NCBI GenBank assembly: GCA_016712035.1
Contig: JADJRT010000008.1
Location: 47,501 to 111,500, forward strand
Origin: Flammeovirgaceae bacterium
GTDB lineage: Bacteria > Bacteroidota > Bacteroidia > Cytophagales > Cyclobacteriaceae
DNA length: 64,000 nucleotides
Direction: 5' to 3'
Shown here one piece after another: positions 38,969 through 50,527 of the stretch (its first letter is position 1; each line of letters starts with the position of its first letter). The notes beneath the pieces were generated by a model, which saw nothing but the letters and a program-made list of their open reading frames with translations, ran no database searches and had not been told where the DNA came from. The position numbers and the translations under genes are program-made.

Positions 38969-39146
38969 GTTGACTTACCAACAAGTAAGTAAGCACTAAG
39001 GTGCCACCTATAATGAGTACATTTTTTACAGCATTCTCCGTTTTATCTGAAATAGCTTTAACTTCTCTCTGAAGCTCATACTTATGGCGATCTGTAGCCT
39101 CGATCAATCGTTTCTTTTCGGGATCGGTAGTTTCTAAAAGTTCCAT
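38943..39146 (-). CDS. Small membrane protein with N-terminal coiled coil
   Basis: 67 aa. Charged helical N-terminal half with a likely coiled coil (about 8-40), then one transmembrane helix (VLIIGGTLVLTYLLV). It starts one nt after the stop of the holin-like gene upstream (stop 39148, ATG 39146), so the two are coupled. Function unknown. Confidence 0.6.
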   Translation of the reverse strand: MELLETTDPEKKRLIEATDRHKYELQREVKAISDKTENAVKNVLIIGGTLVLTYLLVSQLGGGKKET

Positions 39147-39147
39147 T

Positions 39148-39508
39148 TTACTTGTCTTTACGTTTAATCAATTCCATCATTTTTTTTTCAATGGACTGAC
39201 CGATCTGTTTTCTAAATAGAATAAAGATAAGGCACGGAATTCCATATATCCCCGACACTATCCAATAGCCAATATATTCGGCTTCAAAATAGGAATTTAT
39301 GAAGTGAGCAAGCCCACGCTAAAGAAAAGTAAAAACAATAACGACATGAGAAGTATAAGGATAATCATCATACCCGGCAAGTACCTTCGCGACATCTTCG
39401 CGAATTTCTATCTTCAATAATTCTACGCGGGCTTCTACATACCCTGATAGGTTATCAACAAGATGATCGATGCGAAGGAATTAAAAACAGTATCTCAATG
39501 CTATCCAT
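39148..39508 (-). pseudogene. Phage-holin-like (DUF1469-type) membrane protein, frameshifted
   Basis: About 120 codons from ATG (39508) to TAA (39148). Reading in three frames gives one plausible protein: a short helix, an amphipathic segment (YVEARVELLKIEIREDVAKV), a transmembrane stretch (LLFLLFFSVGL), a second hydrophobic segment (YWIVSGIYGIP), and a basic tail (EKKMMELIKRKDK). This is the layout of the holin III superfamily YqjE/DUF1469. At least three shifts are needed, so no single frame is longer than about 60 codons. It is the first gene of a small operon with 39146 and 38968. Probably read errors. Confidence 0.6.
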
Positions 39509-39540
39509 AACAAGCCCCAATATACTCAATTTTTGGGTTT

Positions 39541-41199
39541 TCAGCCGAAATCAGGGAGCCTGCTATTTCTTTTTATTTCTACCAGTTCATCTCGGGTAAG
39601 CACTAAACCTTGATTATTCAGCTTTTCCTTTCGCACAAGTAAGTTGAGCGTTGCGCTGATGTAACTACGGGTGATAGTAGAATCAAGAAGCTGGTCGTAC
39701 CATTTTCTTTCATATACATAAACAGAATCGACTGAAAGTACTGGGGTAAGTGCTAACCGGGGTAATATTTCAACAATACAGGTTTGATATTTTCCCTTAT
39801 CATCTTCACCATCCCGGCAAAAACCGGGTTTACTAAGCTCAAATAATTCGTTATTCACCATCAGCATATTTTGCCTGCGATAAACAGAAACAATCTTTGC
39901 CGGATCGGCTGGACTTACCGCGGTTTGGTCGTAGATCATCCAATTATTTATCGATTGATTTAGATAGGTTTTGGTTATCACCGTATAGGAATTCTGTTCT
40001 TTACTTGACATATTTTGAAAATTATATGTTAGCTCATGCACCTGAACGGAATTTTTATTGAAATAAATAAGTGAAAAAGGAATAAAGAAGAAGGTTAGTA
40101 AAAGGTAAAGAAATCCAACCAATCGGTACTTAAGAGTTAATTGGCCCAATTTATTGGCCATCTTTATTGGCCATTCTTTAACTATTGGAATCAGGGAAAA
40201 TACCAAAACCCCAATAGCATTAAAAAGAAAGTGCGCAATCGCAATGCTGATGGCAGCATTAGAGTTAAACATGGCGGCAATAAAAGCGGTGATGGTTGTG
40301 CCAATATTGGCTCCCAATATAAAGGGCTGAGCCGATTTTAATCGCACAACTTTTTTTGCAACCAAGGGAACTACCAAAGAGGTTGTAACTGTGCTGGACC
40401 GAATGGCCGCAGTGGTAAGAAGCCCCCAGGCAAATGATTTTAACTCATTTTTAAAGAAGAATTGTTGAAACTGTGCCTGAGATCCAAAGCCCAGCGTTTG
40501 GGATAATACTTTTCTAAAAAATAAAATTGAGCCAAATAGTAATGCAATCGACAGAATGGAAAGCATAAACCCATTATCAATAAACGAAACAATAAAATCT
40601 ATTATTGGGCTGAACCCTGACCCCAGGAGTGAGAAATTATTTTGAATCGGTCCAATGGGTTGGTTGAATAATGAGGTCGCCAGATATTGTGAAAATCCTG
40701 AAAGAAAGCCACCATAATATTCTAGAGGAAATAGAATGATAACAGTAAGAATATTGAAAAGTCATGTAAGTGCCTATGGTAACAGCTCGTCTGAATTCTT
40801 TTTTTTAGTGATAAAACCGAGGGAGACAATTGTACTGGTAATTGTTGTGCCCACATTAGCGCCCATAATAATTGGCACCGCACCATGTAAAGAAATAGAA
40901 CCGGAAGCGATCAATGCCACTGTCATAGCAGTAGTAGCCGAGCTGCTTTGCATGAGCGCGGTAACCAACAGTCCAATAAAAAGTCCGGTAAATGGGTTTG
41001 AGGTAGCCAGTAAAATTATATCGGCAGCATCTTTACCCAAATGCTGGAGCGATGCAATCATCAAGTCCAGGGTAAATAGAAAGATCAACAACGCAGCGAG
41101 AATAAAGCTGTGATTTTTAAATTATTCTCCAGCGATTAGAGCTTGAGAATTTGGAATGTCGGTTTGTTGTTCAGTCACCACACGTAAATATACAGCCAT
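39541..41199 (-). pseudogene. Na/Pi-cotransporter-like protein, broken by shifts and a TAA
   Basis: About 550 codons. Two copies of the Na/Pi repeat signature are visible: ALMQSSSATTAMTVALIASG and later IRSSTVTTSLVVPLVA, each followed by GANxGTTIT. The first part reads 41091-40774, the rest 40566-39541, and the link between needs three single-base additions (near 40797, 40763 and 40757). At the N-terminus, ATG 41199 leads to 25 codons and then TAA at 41122-41124 in frame with the rest. A periplasmic domain follows the last helix. Probable function: sodium-dependent phosphate or anion transport. Confidence 0.75.
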
Positions 41200-41243
41200 G
41201 CCCTTAAGAAGGAAGCAGATAACAAATACTTAATATAAGATCA

Positions 41244-42467
41244 TCAGGTAGACGGGGTGCTATCAACTTCTAAGTTATTTTTGGAATCAAGCTCGTTAAT
41301 AGCCATCCATGCCATTAAGCCCGGGCCAATTTTAAGAGCATCTTCATCGATATCAAAGGTGGGGGTATGAACATAGGACGTTAATCCCTTAGCATCATTG
41401 CGAGTACCCAACCTGTAAAAGGAAGCTGGAACAATATGTGAATAGTAAGCAAAATCCTCTGAGCCAAGCGTAAGATCAATATCTACAACATTTTCAGATC
41501 CAAGATAATCTTCAGCGGCCTTTCTGATTCTTCGTGTTACTTCTGGGTTATTTTCAAGATACGGATACCCTTTTGAAATCGTTACTTCACATCGGCCGCC
41601 CATACCTTCGGCAATAGACTCGGCCATTTTTTTTATTTTCTGAAGACCTTCTGTGCGCCACACTTCATTAAGAGCGCGAAACGTGCCGGCAATATTTACT
41701 TCGTTGGGGATAATGTTTGTTGCACCTTCGCCAATAATTCGTCCAAAAGTTAATACAGTTGGTTGTTTAGGACTCGCGTTGCGACTGATTACCTGTTGCA
41801 GCGCAACAATTATATGCGATGCTATCAAGATAGGATCAATCGCCAACTCCGGAGCAGCCCCATGACCACCCTTACCAATCACACGCAAATACAATTCATC
41901 ACTACTGGCCATATACATACCCTCCCGAAAGCCAACTTTACCAACAGGAATCAATGGCATTACATGTTGTCCTATAATGGAGGATGGTTTTGGGTTGTCG
42001 AGTGCACCCTCTTTTATCATAAAGGAAGCGCCACCTGGATTCTTTTCTTCACCGGGTTGAAAAATTAACTTAATAGTTCCTTCAAACTGATCCTTTACGT
42101 GTTGAAGAATTTTAGCCGTTCCCAGAAGCGAAGCGGTATGGACATCATGGCCACAGGCATGCATAACACCGGGATTGGTGGACTTGTAGTCGGTCGAACT
42201 TATCTCCTGAATGGGAAGCGCATCCATATCCGCGCGAAGTGCTGTTATCTTTTTATCTGGATTTTTTCCTTTGATCAAAGCAACGAGGCCCGTGGTAGCA
42301 ACCACTTGCGATTCGATGCCAAACGACTTGAGTTGCTCGGCTACAAATTTTGACGTGTACACTTCCTGATAAGATAATTCAGGATGAGCATGCAGGTGCC
42401 TGCGCCATTGAATAGTATGGACTGCATACTCTTCGGAGAGTGATTTTATTTTATTTAATAAAGTCAT
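41244..42467 (-). CDS. M20 family amidohydrolase
   Basis: 407 aa from ATG 42467; an upstream TTG at 42476 is less likely. M20D-type N-acyl amino acid amidohydrolase: HAHPELSYQE, metal ligands in HACGHDVHTA and PGEEKNPGGA, and the late ligand region TLGSEDFAYY. Likely cytoplasmic hydrolysis of N-acyl amino acids or peptides. Single gene. Confidence 0.9.
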   Translation of the reverse strand: MTLLNKIKSLSEEYAVHTIQWRRHLHAHPELSYQEVYTSKFVAEQLKSFGIESQVVATTGLVALIKGKNPDKKITALRADMDALPIQEISSTDYKSTNPGVMHACGHDVHTASLLGTAKILQHVKDQFEGTIKLIFQPGEEKNPGGASFMIKEGALDNPKPSSIIGQHVMPLIPVGKVGFREGMYMASSDELYLRVIGKGGHGAAPELAIDPILIASHIIVALQQVISRNASPKQPTVLTFGRIIGEGATNIIPNEVNIAGTFRALNEVWRTEGLQKIKKMAESIAEGMGGRCEVTISKGYPYLENNPEVTRRIRKAAEDYLGSENVVDIDLTLGSEDFAYYSHIVPASFYRLGTRNDAKGLTSYVHTPTFDIDEDALKIGPGLMAWMAINELDSKNNLEVDSTPST

Positions 42468-42597
42468 GGTAAGCAAAGGTATCTATTAAGTTTTAATTGG
42501 GGAAAATCATAGTGACTCCCTCATACCGAAAGATCCAATGATGAAGCTTTGAAAATTGCTAAGTGGATTAACTCCTTGCGGGCATCAACCCCAAAAG

Positions 42598-43092
42598 TTA
42601 TTTGATTTGAATTTTTTCGGGAACCAGAATTGCTGCCGCAAAGCTGGTTCTTAGGCGTACCAAATCTTCATTGGCCTCTAATTTAGTATAGTAACGCCCA
42701 ACCGTTACTCTGAATTTAGGTTGTTGATACTGGAGGTTAGCAGTCATATCAGGCAAGTCAATACTTATTTTCTTTTTTGAGTCCATAGCCTCTTCGCGAT
42801 TTTGACCCGAATAAATCTGTATCGTGTAGCCATCCACGAATTTGCGAACAAGATTATACTGATCGATACTATCCAGCACTACGTCTACTTTATTGTTGAC
42901 GGTTTTTGTAGGCTCTATAGTTGATTTTACCTCTCGGGTATGGCTTGTTTCTTTGTAGGGGGTATCGGTAGGCACAATTACTTTTGGTCTTAGGGCTGAA
43001 AGGTTTTCATAGTACTCCTGATCGCTGGTTTTCTGAACCGCACAACCTGCCAAAAGGTAGCAGAAGAGTCCAATTATAACATTCATTTTCAT
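42598..43092 (-). CDS. SPOR domain-containing lipoprotein
   Basis: 164 aa from ATG 43092 (the in-frame 43113 start lies before the signal peptide). Lipobox GLFCYLLAGC, a linker, then a SPOR-like domain (GYTIQIYSGQNREEAM; KFRVTVGRYYTKLEA). SPOR domains bind septal peptidoglycan stripped of stem peptides, so a cell-division or envelope role is likely. It lies downstream of secA. Confidence 0.82.
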   Translation of the reverse strand: MKMNVIIGLFCYLLAGCAVQKTSDQEYYENLSALRPKVIVPTDTPYKETSHTREVKSTIEPTKTVNNKVDVVLDSIDQYNLVRKFVDGYTIQIYSGQNREEAMDSKKKISIDLPDMTANLQYQQPKFRVTVGRYYTKLEANEDLVRLRTSFAAAILVPEKIQIK

Positions 43093-43186
43093 ATTGATCT
43101 CATCAAGATACAAAACAAAATTTCAATGATGAAAATATAAGAACTCATCGAATGTCAATTCATCGAAGCCATTGGCTATTCAAATA

Positions 43187-46100
43187 CTACCCTTCAATAA
43201 CAATACACCTTCCGGCTTTCACATCGTCTTCTACCTTCTTAAACTTAACATCTTTAAGAACCCGGCCATCCGGATACTGAACTGTAACTTTATCATTTCT
43301 ACCAGCAACTTTTTCTGACTTAACCGGCATTACTTTTCTTCCACTTGACGTTGCGGACCCTGAGGTTGTGCGCCACCACCCTGAAGTAAAGATCTTGATT
43401 CTTCCTTTTGTTCACTTAATCTTTGTCTTTTTGCCTGGCGAGCTTCCTGCACCTGATCGGCTTCTCGTATTGGAATATCAGCCTTCATCAGAAAAGAAAT
43501 AGTTTCTTCATTAACCTTGGCAATAAACCGTTTGAAAGCCTCAAATCCTTCGAACTTGTAAATGAGCAGCGGATCTTTCTGTTCGTATACTGCGTTTTGA
43601 ACCGATTGCTTCAAATCATCCATATCCCGTAAGTGCTCCTTCCATTGCTGATCAATAATGGCAAGCGTAATCATCTTCTCCATCGATTTGATGAGTTCTG
43701 CATTTTTTGATTCCACGCACTTTTTCAAATTGGCCGAAACACCAATTTGTTTTACACCATCCGTAAAGGGAACCAGAATGTCTTCAATCGTACCTCCCCG
43801 TGTTTTAAAAATATCAGTAACAATCGGAAAAGATTTTTCGGCTGCTGCTTTATTCTTTTGATGATAGTGCGCCAACGCTTCTTCGTATAAGCGCTCACTA
43901 ATAATTTCTGAGGCTAACTTCGCGAAGTCATCTTCTGAGATTTTGAAATCAAAGCCCAGCAAACTTAGAATATTCAATTTAAAATTCTCGAGACTTTCTG
44001 CTGCCTTTCCAGTGGTCACAATATCATCGCAGGTATCGAACAACATAGTGAGGATATCCAACTGCAGTCGCTCGCCATGAAGCGCGTTACGTCTGCGTTT
44101 ATAAATTACTTCACGTTGCGAGTTCATTACGTTATCATACTCCAACAAACGCTTACGTATACCAAAGTTATTTTCTTCTACTTTTTTCTGGGCCCGCTCA
44201 ATCGAATTGGTAACCATGGAGTGTGAAATCACTTCACCCTCTTTTAAGCCGAGCCGATCCATAATACGCGCAATACGCTCGGGCATAAATAAACGCATCA
44301 GGTTATCTTCCAACGACACATAGAATTGCGAACTACCTGGATCACCCTGACGACCAGAACGACCTCGTAGCTGGCGATCGACTCTTCGTGATTCGTGACG
44401 TTCCGTACCTACAATAGCCAAACCACCAGCAGCTTTTGATTCGGGTGTGAGTTTAATATCAGTACCTCGACCCGCCATGTTGGTGGCAATGGTTACGGTG
44501 CCGGGCTTACCTGCTTCGGCCACAATCTCCGCTTCGCGCTGATGTTGTTTTGCGTTAAGTACCTGATGCTTGATTTTTTTCATTTGAAGCATGCGGCTCA
44601 CAAGTTCTGAAATCTCAACCGAAGTAGTACCAACAAGCACGGGTCTGCCAGCCTGCGTTAACTTTACAATCTCTTCAACAACAGCATTAAACTTTTTCGC
44701 GCACGGTTTTGAACACCAAATCATCCATGTCCTTGCGAGTCATGGGTTTGTTGGTGGGTATGGTCACTACATCTAATTTGTAGATATCCCATAACTCGCC
44801 TGCTTCGGTTACAGCTGTCCCCGTCATACCGGCCAACTTATGGTACATGCGGAAATAATTCTGAAGGGTAATCGTTGCATACGTCTGGGTAGCATCTTCT
44901 ACTTTAACATTTTCTTTCGCTTCAATAGCCTGATGCAATCCATCGGAGTATCGTCTGCCCTCCATTACCCGCCCGGTTTGCTCATCCACAATTTTAACTT
45001 TTCCATCCACAATAATGTACTCGGTATCTTTTTCAAAAAGTGTGTAGGCTTTCAGTAATTGATTAACGCTATGTATCCGTTGCGATTTAGTTGTGTACTC
45101 GCGTATCAGGTCTTCTTTCTTTTTAAGGCGATCTTCAGCGCTGATGCTCGAGTCTTTTCAATTTTGGTTAGTTCAACGCCAATCTCAGGCATGATAAAAA
45201 ACCTGGAATCCTCGCCTTCGCCTGTTATTAAGTCGATTCCTTTTTCGGTTAAGTCAACACTATTATCCTTCTCGTCAATAACAAAATAAAGCGGCTTGTC
45301 GGCCTCAGGCATCATTTTTTTATTGTCTTGCAGATAGAAGTTTTCTGTTTTCTGAAGCACATTCTTCATGCCCATTTCACTGAGCAACTTGATAAGGGGT
45401 TTATATTTTGGTATCGCACGATGTGCACGGAATAAAGCGAGTCCACCATCCTTATCATTACCATCGGCCAATAATTTTTTGGCATCGTTCAGGTACTGAT
45501 TAACCAGTTTTTTCTGCGCTTCTACCAATTTGGAAATCCTTGGCTTCAGATCATAGAATTCATGTTCATCGCCCCGAGGTACCGGCCCTGAAATAATTAG
45601 TGGGGTGCGGGCTTCATCAATGAGCACGCTATCCACCTCATCGACCATGGCATAATGATGCCCTCGTTGTACCAGTTCCTGCGGTTCGCGCGCCATGTTA
45701 TCGCGTAGGTAGTCAAAACCAAATTCGTTGTTGGTACCGTAGGTGATATCTGCCTGATAGGCATTTCTGCGCTCTTCCGAGTTGGGCTCGTGTTTATCAA
45801 TGCAGTCAATAGTAAGTCCGTGAAACTGAAACAACGGAGCCATCCATTCGCTATCGCGTCTAGCCAGGTAATCGTTTACGGTTACAATGTGAACGCCCCG
45901 TTTTGCCAAGGCATTGAGAAAAGCAGGGAAAGTTGCCACTAAAGTTTTTCCTTCACCGGTAGCCATTTCAGAAACTTTTCCTTCATGAAGAACAATGCCC
46001 CCGATGATCTGAACATCGTAATGAACCATATCCCAGGTGATAAGATTACCCGCAGCCATCCATTGGCGCGACCAATTAGCTTTATCACCTGAGATTTTTA

Positions 46101-46536
46101 TGTTTAAATTTTTGGCTGAAAGTCTAATATCGAGTTCAGTAGCCGTAACCTCCAACGATTCGTTCTCTTTAAATCTTCTGGCAGTTTCGCGCATAATAGC
46201 AAATGCGCGTGGTAAAACTTCCAATAAAACCTTCTCAAGCTCTTTATTGCGATCAAGTTCTAAGGTATCGATCTGCTTGAAGACAGATTCTTTTTCGTTC
46301 AGATCCATCTCAGGCTGATCAGCGATTTGGGTATGAAGCGCTGCAATCTGATCATCGATGGGTTTTAATTTATCGTTGATATGTTGCTGCACTTCTTTTG
46401 TCTTATTTCTTAGCTCATCGTTGGTTATCGAAATAAGACTTTCACCTTCTCGTTTGGTTTGTTCAACGAGGGGCATCATCAGTTTAATATCTTTTTGGGA
46501 TTTATCGCCAAAAATCTTTGCAAGCAGTTTTAACAT
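43187..46536 (-). pseudogene. secA: SecA preprotein translocase ATPase, three frame breaks
   Basis: Full length about 1,116 codons, usual for Bacteroidota. Walker A ATGEGKTLVA, DEVDSVLIDEARTPL, and TNMAGRGTDIKL are all present. The frame breaks at about 45137-45146 (one base lost; the true read is SAEDRLKKKEDLIR), near 44700 (one extra A in a run of five; REKFNAVVEE), and at 43330-43332, where TAATG joins the last stop to a 46-codon tail (AGRNDKVTVQYPDGRVL) that in related SecA proteins is the C-terminus. SecA is essential, so these are almost certainly read errors; the third could instead be a coupled ORF. Confidence 0.88.
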
Positions 46537-46654
46537 GTCTATTCGTTTGTCATAGAAGGCTTTTCTGGTCGAAATCGATAATTAAGTCTAATCGATCCTG
46601 ATTAAGAATTTGCCAATCAAATGGGGCCGTAAATTTAAGGATTTCGGGGTGCAA

Positions 46655-47427
46655 TTATAGTTCCAGAGTGCCTTCAAACACCATTTTGGCAGGACCAACA
46701 AGGAAAATCTCGTCAAATGTGCCTGCCTGACCGGTTTTAAACTCAACAGAGAGAGTTCCGCCCTTCACATTTACCTTAACGGGGGATTTGTAGCCATGAT
46801 AAAAAGCGGCTAAAGCTGCGGCTGTCACTCCTGTGCCGCAGGAAAAAGTTTCATCCTCCACACCACGTTCATAGGTGCGAACTGAAATGGTATTATTGTC
46901 CCCTAATTCAATAAAGTTAGCATTGACACCCTTGGGGGCATACTCTTTATTGTATCTGATTTCTCTTCCGTCCTCAAAAACAGGATAAGATTTTAAATCA
47001 GTAACAAACCTGAGATGGTGAGGCGAACCGGTATTGATAAAATAATCAAGGCCCACCTTTTTCACTTCCGTAACGGGATTCATCTTTAGTCTTACGATTC
47101 CTGAAGGAAGTAACTCAGCTTCATGCGTACCGTCATACGCATTGAATTTTGTCTTGTCGTTTAATAGTCCAAGACTAGCGGCCATCATAACCCCAGCACG
47201 ACTTCCATTTCCGCACAAGCTTTGCGAGCCATCACTGTTGTAATAATTAAGATTAAAATCAAGTGCAGGATGACCCTCAATCAGGATAAGGCCATCGGCA
47301 CCCACACCAAACCTTCGGTCACAAATTTTTGAATTTGCTCAATCGTAAATGAATAAAGTCCTGTGCGATTATCGATCAGCACGAAGTCGTTGCCGGTGGC
47401 CTGATATTTATGGAAATGGATTTTCAC
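46655..47427 (-). pseudogene. dapF: Diaminopimelate epimerase, frameshifted
   Basis: About 258 codons. N-terminus with GTG at 47427 reads VKIHFHKYQATGNDFVLID. The rest, from MGADGLILIEGH on, has both catalytic Cys: LCGNGSRAG and ETFSCGTGVTAAA. The frame breaks in the A5 run on the minus strand at 47326-47330; one more A gives KICDRRFGVGADG, the family sequence. It makes meso-DAP for peptidoglycan and lysine. Essential in this group, so a read deletion is likely. Confidence 0.9.
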
Positions 47428-47524
47428 TGAATAAAATGGACTCTGACTACTAGATTCTTGATGCTGGAAAGAGATTATCCTATTTGCTAAAGGCTATGTG
47501 CTCAATACTTCAGGCCATATACTG

Positions 47525-47725
47525 TTACTTAACTTCCTCGTAGTCGATATAGTCACCACCCTTAACGGTTCCATTTTTCTTTTTAGGAGCATTGACATTA
47601 ATGTCACCCTCTGGAGGCCTACGTTGTTGAAAACGAGTTTGTGAAGCAGCGCCAGCCCGAAAGAAAAATCCTCCTATTTTATACAACACATAAGCAACAA
47701 GGCCAATGATAATCCAAAACCTCAT
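47525..47725 (-). CDS. DUF4834 family small membrane protein
   Basis: 66 aa: one N-terminal transmembrane helix (FWIIIGLVAYVLYKIGGFFF), then a polar tail with a conserved end (GDYIDYEEVK). This matches the Bacteroidota DUF4834 family. It lies upstream of dapF. Function unknown. Confidence 0.78.
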   Translation of the reverse strand: MRFWIIIGLVAYVLYKIGGFFFRAGAASQTRFQQRRPPEGDINVNAPKKKNGTVKGGDYIDYEEVK

Positions 47726-47790
47726 GATCTGTCTTATTTATTTCTCCAAAACAAGTTTATAAAGATATTAGTTTAGACGGTTAAGTTCAA

Positions 47791-50471
47791 TTATCGGCTA
47801 AGATAGAAATTACGCTCGGCATAAATATTCATAAAGTAGTCGTCCATTAAATCATCAATAAAATAAATAGCCTCACCGGTTGACTTCATTTCTGGCCCGA
47901 GTTCCTTATTTACGTCAGGAAATTTATTGAAAGAGAAAACAGGAACCTTAATAGCGTACCCCTTTTTAGTCGGGTTAAAATTAAAGTCCTTTACTTTCTT
48001 ATCGCCCAACATTACTTTGGTTGCGTAGTTCACGTATGGTTCATCATAGGCTTTGCAAATAAACGGAACCGTGCGTGACGCTCTCGGATTAGCTTCGATG
48101 ATATAAACCTTATCATTTTTTATTGCGAATTGAATATTAATCAAGCCCACCGTTTTTAGCGCAACGGCAATTCGCTTAGTAAAATTTTCGATTTGCTTGA
48201 TCACCAGATCACCCAGGTTATACGGTGGCAATACTGCATAAGAATCGCCCGAGTGTATCCCCGCGGGTTCAATGTGCTGCATAATCCCGATGATGTACAC
48301 GTCCTCACCATCGCATATAGCATCGGCTTCGGCTTCAATCGCGCCATCCAGAAAATGATCGAGCAATACCTTATTCTCTGGCAAATGTTTCCAAATATCA
48401 AGGATATGATTTTCAAGTTCTTTTTCATTGATTACAATCTTCATGCTCTGTCCTCCCAGAACATAAGAAGGTCTTACCAGTAATGGGAAGCCAATGGTTT
48501 TAGATACCTCCAGGGCTTCATCGGCATCGGTGGCAACGCCAAATTCCGGATATGGAATGCCGAGCTCTTTTAGCAAGGTTGAAAAACTTCCACGGTCTTC
48601 TGCCAAGTCGAGTGCTTCGAAGGAAGTGCCCATTATTTTTATTCCGTTCTTCTGAAGTTTCTCGGCAAGTTTTAAAGCAGTTTGTCCACCTAACTGAACA
48701 ATTACACCTTCGGGTTTTTCATGTTGAATAATATCCCAGAGATGTTCCCAGAAAACGGGCTCAAAGTAAAGTTTATCAGCGATATCAAAATCCGTGGATA
48801 CCGTTTCAGGATTACAGTTAATCATGATTGCTTCGTACCCCGCCTCTTTGGCTGCTAATATTCCATGCACACACGAGTAATCAAACTCAATGCCTTGTCC
48901 TATCCTATTCGGGCCAGAACCCAAAACAATTATTTTCTTCTTTTTACTTACGATGGATTCATTCTCGGCATCAAAGCTTGAATAGTAATACGCGGTCTTC
49001 GCATCGAATTCTGCGGCACAGGTATCCACCATTTTGTAAACCCGGTTGATACCCATTTCTCTTCGCTTGGTGTGCACTTCGCTTTCTTTGCAGTCGATCA
49101 AGTGTGCAATTTGCCGATCTGCATACCCTTTTTCTTTAGCGGTGCGCATTAAGTCAACTGGAAATGTGTCGAGTTTATACTTTTCTATTTCCTTTTCAAG
49201 TTCAATCAGTTCCCAGATTTGGTTTAAAAACCATTTATCAATCTTGGTAAGATTTAGAATTGTCTTCATGGAGATGCCTAACTTCATAGCATCGTAAATA
49301 TGAAAGAGCCGATTCCAGGAAGGATTTTTCAGGCTGTAAAGCAAATCTTCCTGATCGGTTAGTTCTTTTCCATCAGCTCCTAATCCATTTCTTCTAATCT
49401 CTAAGGATTGACAAGCTTTTTGCAAGGCTTCCTGAAAATTCCGGCCAATGCCCATCACTTCACCAACTGATTTCATTTGGAGGCCAAGCTTGCGATCGGC
49501 TCCTTGAAATTTGTCAAAATTCCAACGCGGGATTTTCACAATCACATAATCAAGCGCAGGCTCAAAATAGGCAGTAGTTGTACCGGTGATCGCGTTCTTT
49601 AATTCATCAAGATTATAACCTATTGCCAGTTTGGCTGCAATCTTTGCAATGGGATAACCCGTTGCTTTTGATGCGAGTGCAGAAGAGCGCGATAGGTATC
49701 GGGTAAGGTCATGGCGGGAGCGACCGTAATAGAATCGCCTGTGTGAATTCCCATCGGATCGAAATTTTCAATCGAGCAAATAATGATCACATTTCCCGCA
49801 CCATCCCGTAAAAGTTCAAGCTCATATTCTTTCCAACCCATGATGCTCTGCTCAACCAATACTTCGTGGGTTGGCGAAGCGTGCAAGCCACGGTTCAAGG
49901 CAACATCAAAGTCTTCGGGTTGCTCCACAAAACCACCACCCGTGCCACCGAGTGTAAAGGAAGGACGAATCACCAATGGAAATCCGATTTCCTGGGCAAT
50001 CTCTTTGCCTTGCAGAAAGGATGTGGCGGTTGCGCCTTTGCAAACACCCACTCCTAATTCAATCATTTTTAACCTGAATTTCTCGCGGTCTTCTGTTGTC
50101 TCAATGGCTATGATATCAACACCTATAATTTTAACGCCATAATTTTCCCAGATACCTGCCTTTTCACAATCAATACAAAGATTTAAGGCTGTTTGGCCAC
50201 CCATGGTGGGAAGCACTGCATCGATATGATGCTTTTCCAGGATTTCCCGAATAGATTTTTTCTCCAAGGGCAACAGATAGATATGGTCCGCTGTCACTTT
50301 ATCCGTCATAATAGTAGCCGGATTGGAATTGATCAGAATCACTTCGATGCCTTCTTCGCGTAAGGAACGGGATGCTTGTGAGCCTGCATAATCAAATTCA
50401 CAGGCTTGACCAATAATAATAGGGCCGCTGCCGATGATAAGTACGGAGCGAATACTGCGATCTCTTGGCAT
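47791..50471 (-). pseudogene. carB: Carbamoyl-phosphate synthase large subunit, internal deletion and frameshift
   Basis: Start ATG 50471 (MPRDRSIRSVLIIGSGPI), favoured over 50504 because a promoter -7 element lies between them. The two ATP-grasp halves are clear; the C-terminus ends after ERNFYLSR without an MGS domain, as usual in Bacteroidota. The N-terminal half breaks near 49665: after VAPAMTLPDT the true sequence should run about 44 more residues to the metal-binding loop ExNPRVSRSSALA, but here it jumps to RSSALASKATG in another frame. The missing part holds the Mg ligands of the first active site. The unrepaired product would be inactive. Confidence 0.88.
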
Positions 50472-50501
50472 TTCTGGTGGTTGTGGTTTGGATAAATCGG
50501 G

Positions 50502-50509
50502 CAAAAATA
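50502..50509 (-). promoter_or_regulatory. -7 promoter element of carB (TATTTTTG)
   Basis: Exact TAnnTTTG match on the minus strand, about 30 nt before ATG 50471. It makes an upstream in-frame ATG at 50504 impossible as a start, since that ATG lies inside the element. Confidence 0.55.
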
Positions 50510-50527
50510 AGGACTATTTCAGGATTT

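Noticed and set aside
10328..41124. Genetic code change with TAA as a sense codon
   Set aside because: Several intact genes in the window end in TAA, including fabG-type neighbours and lpdA, so TAA is a working stop.
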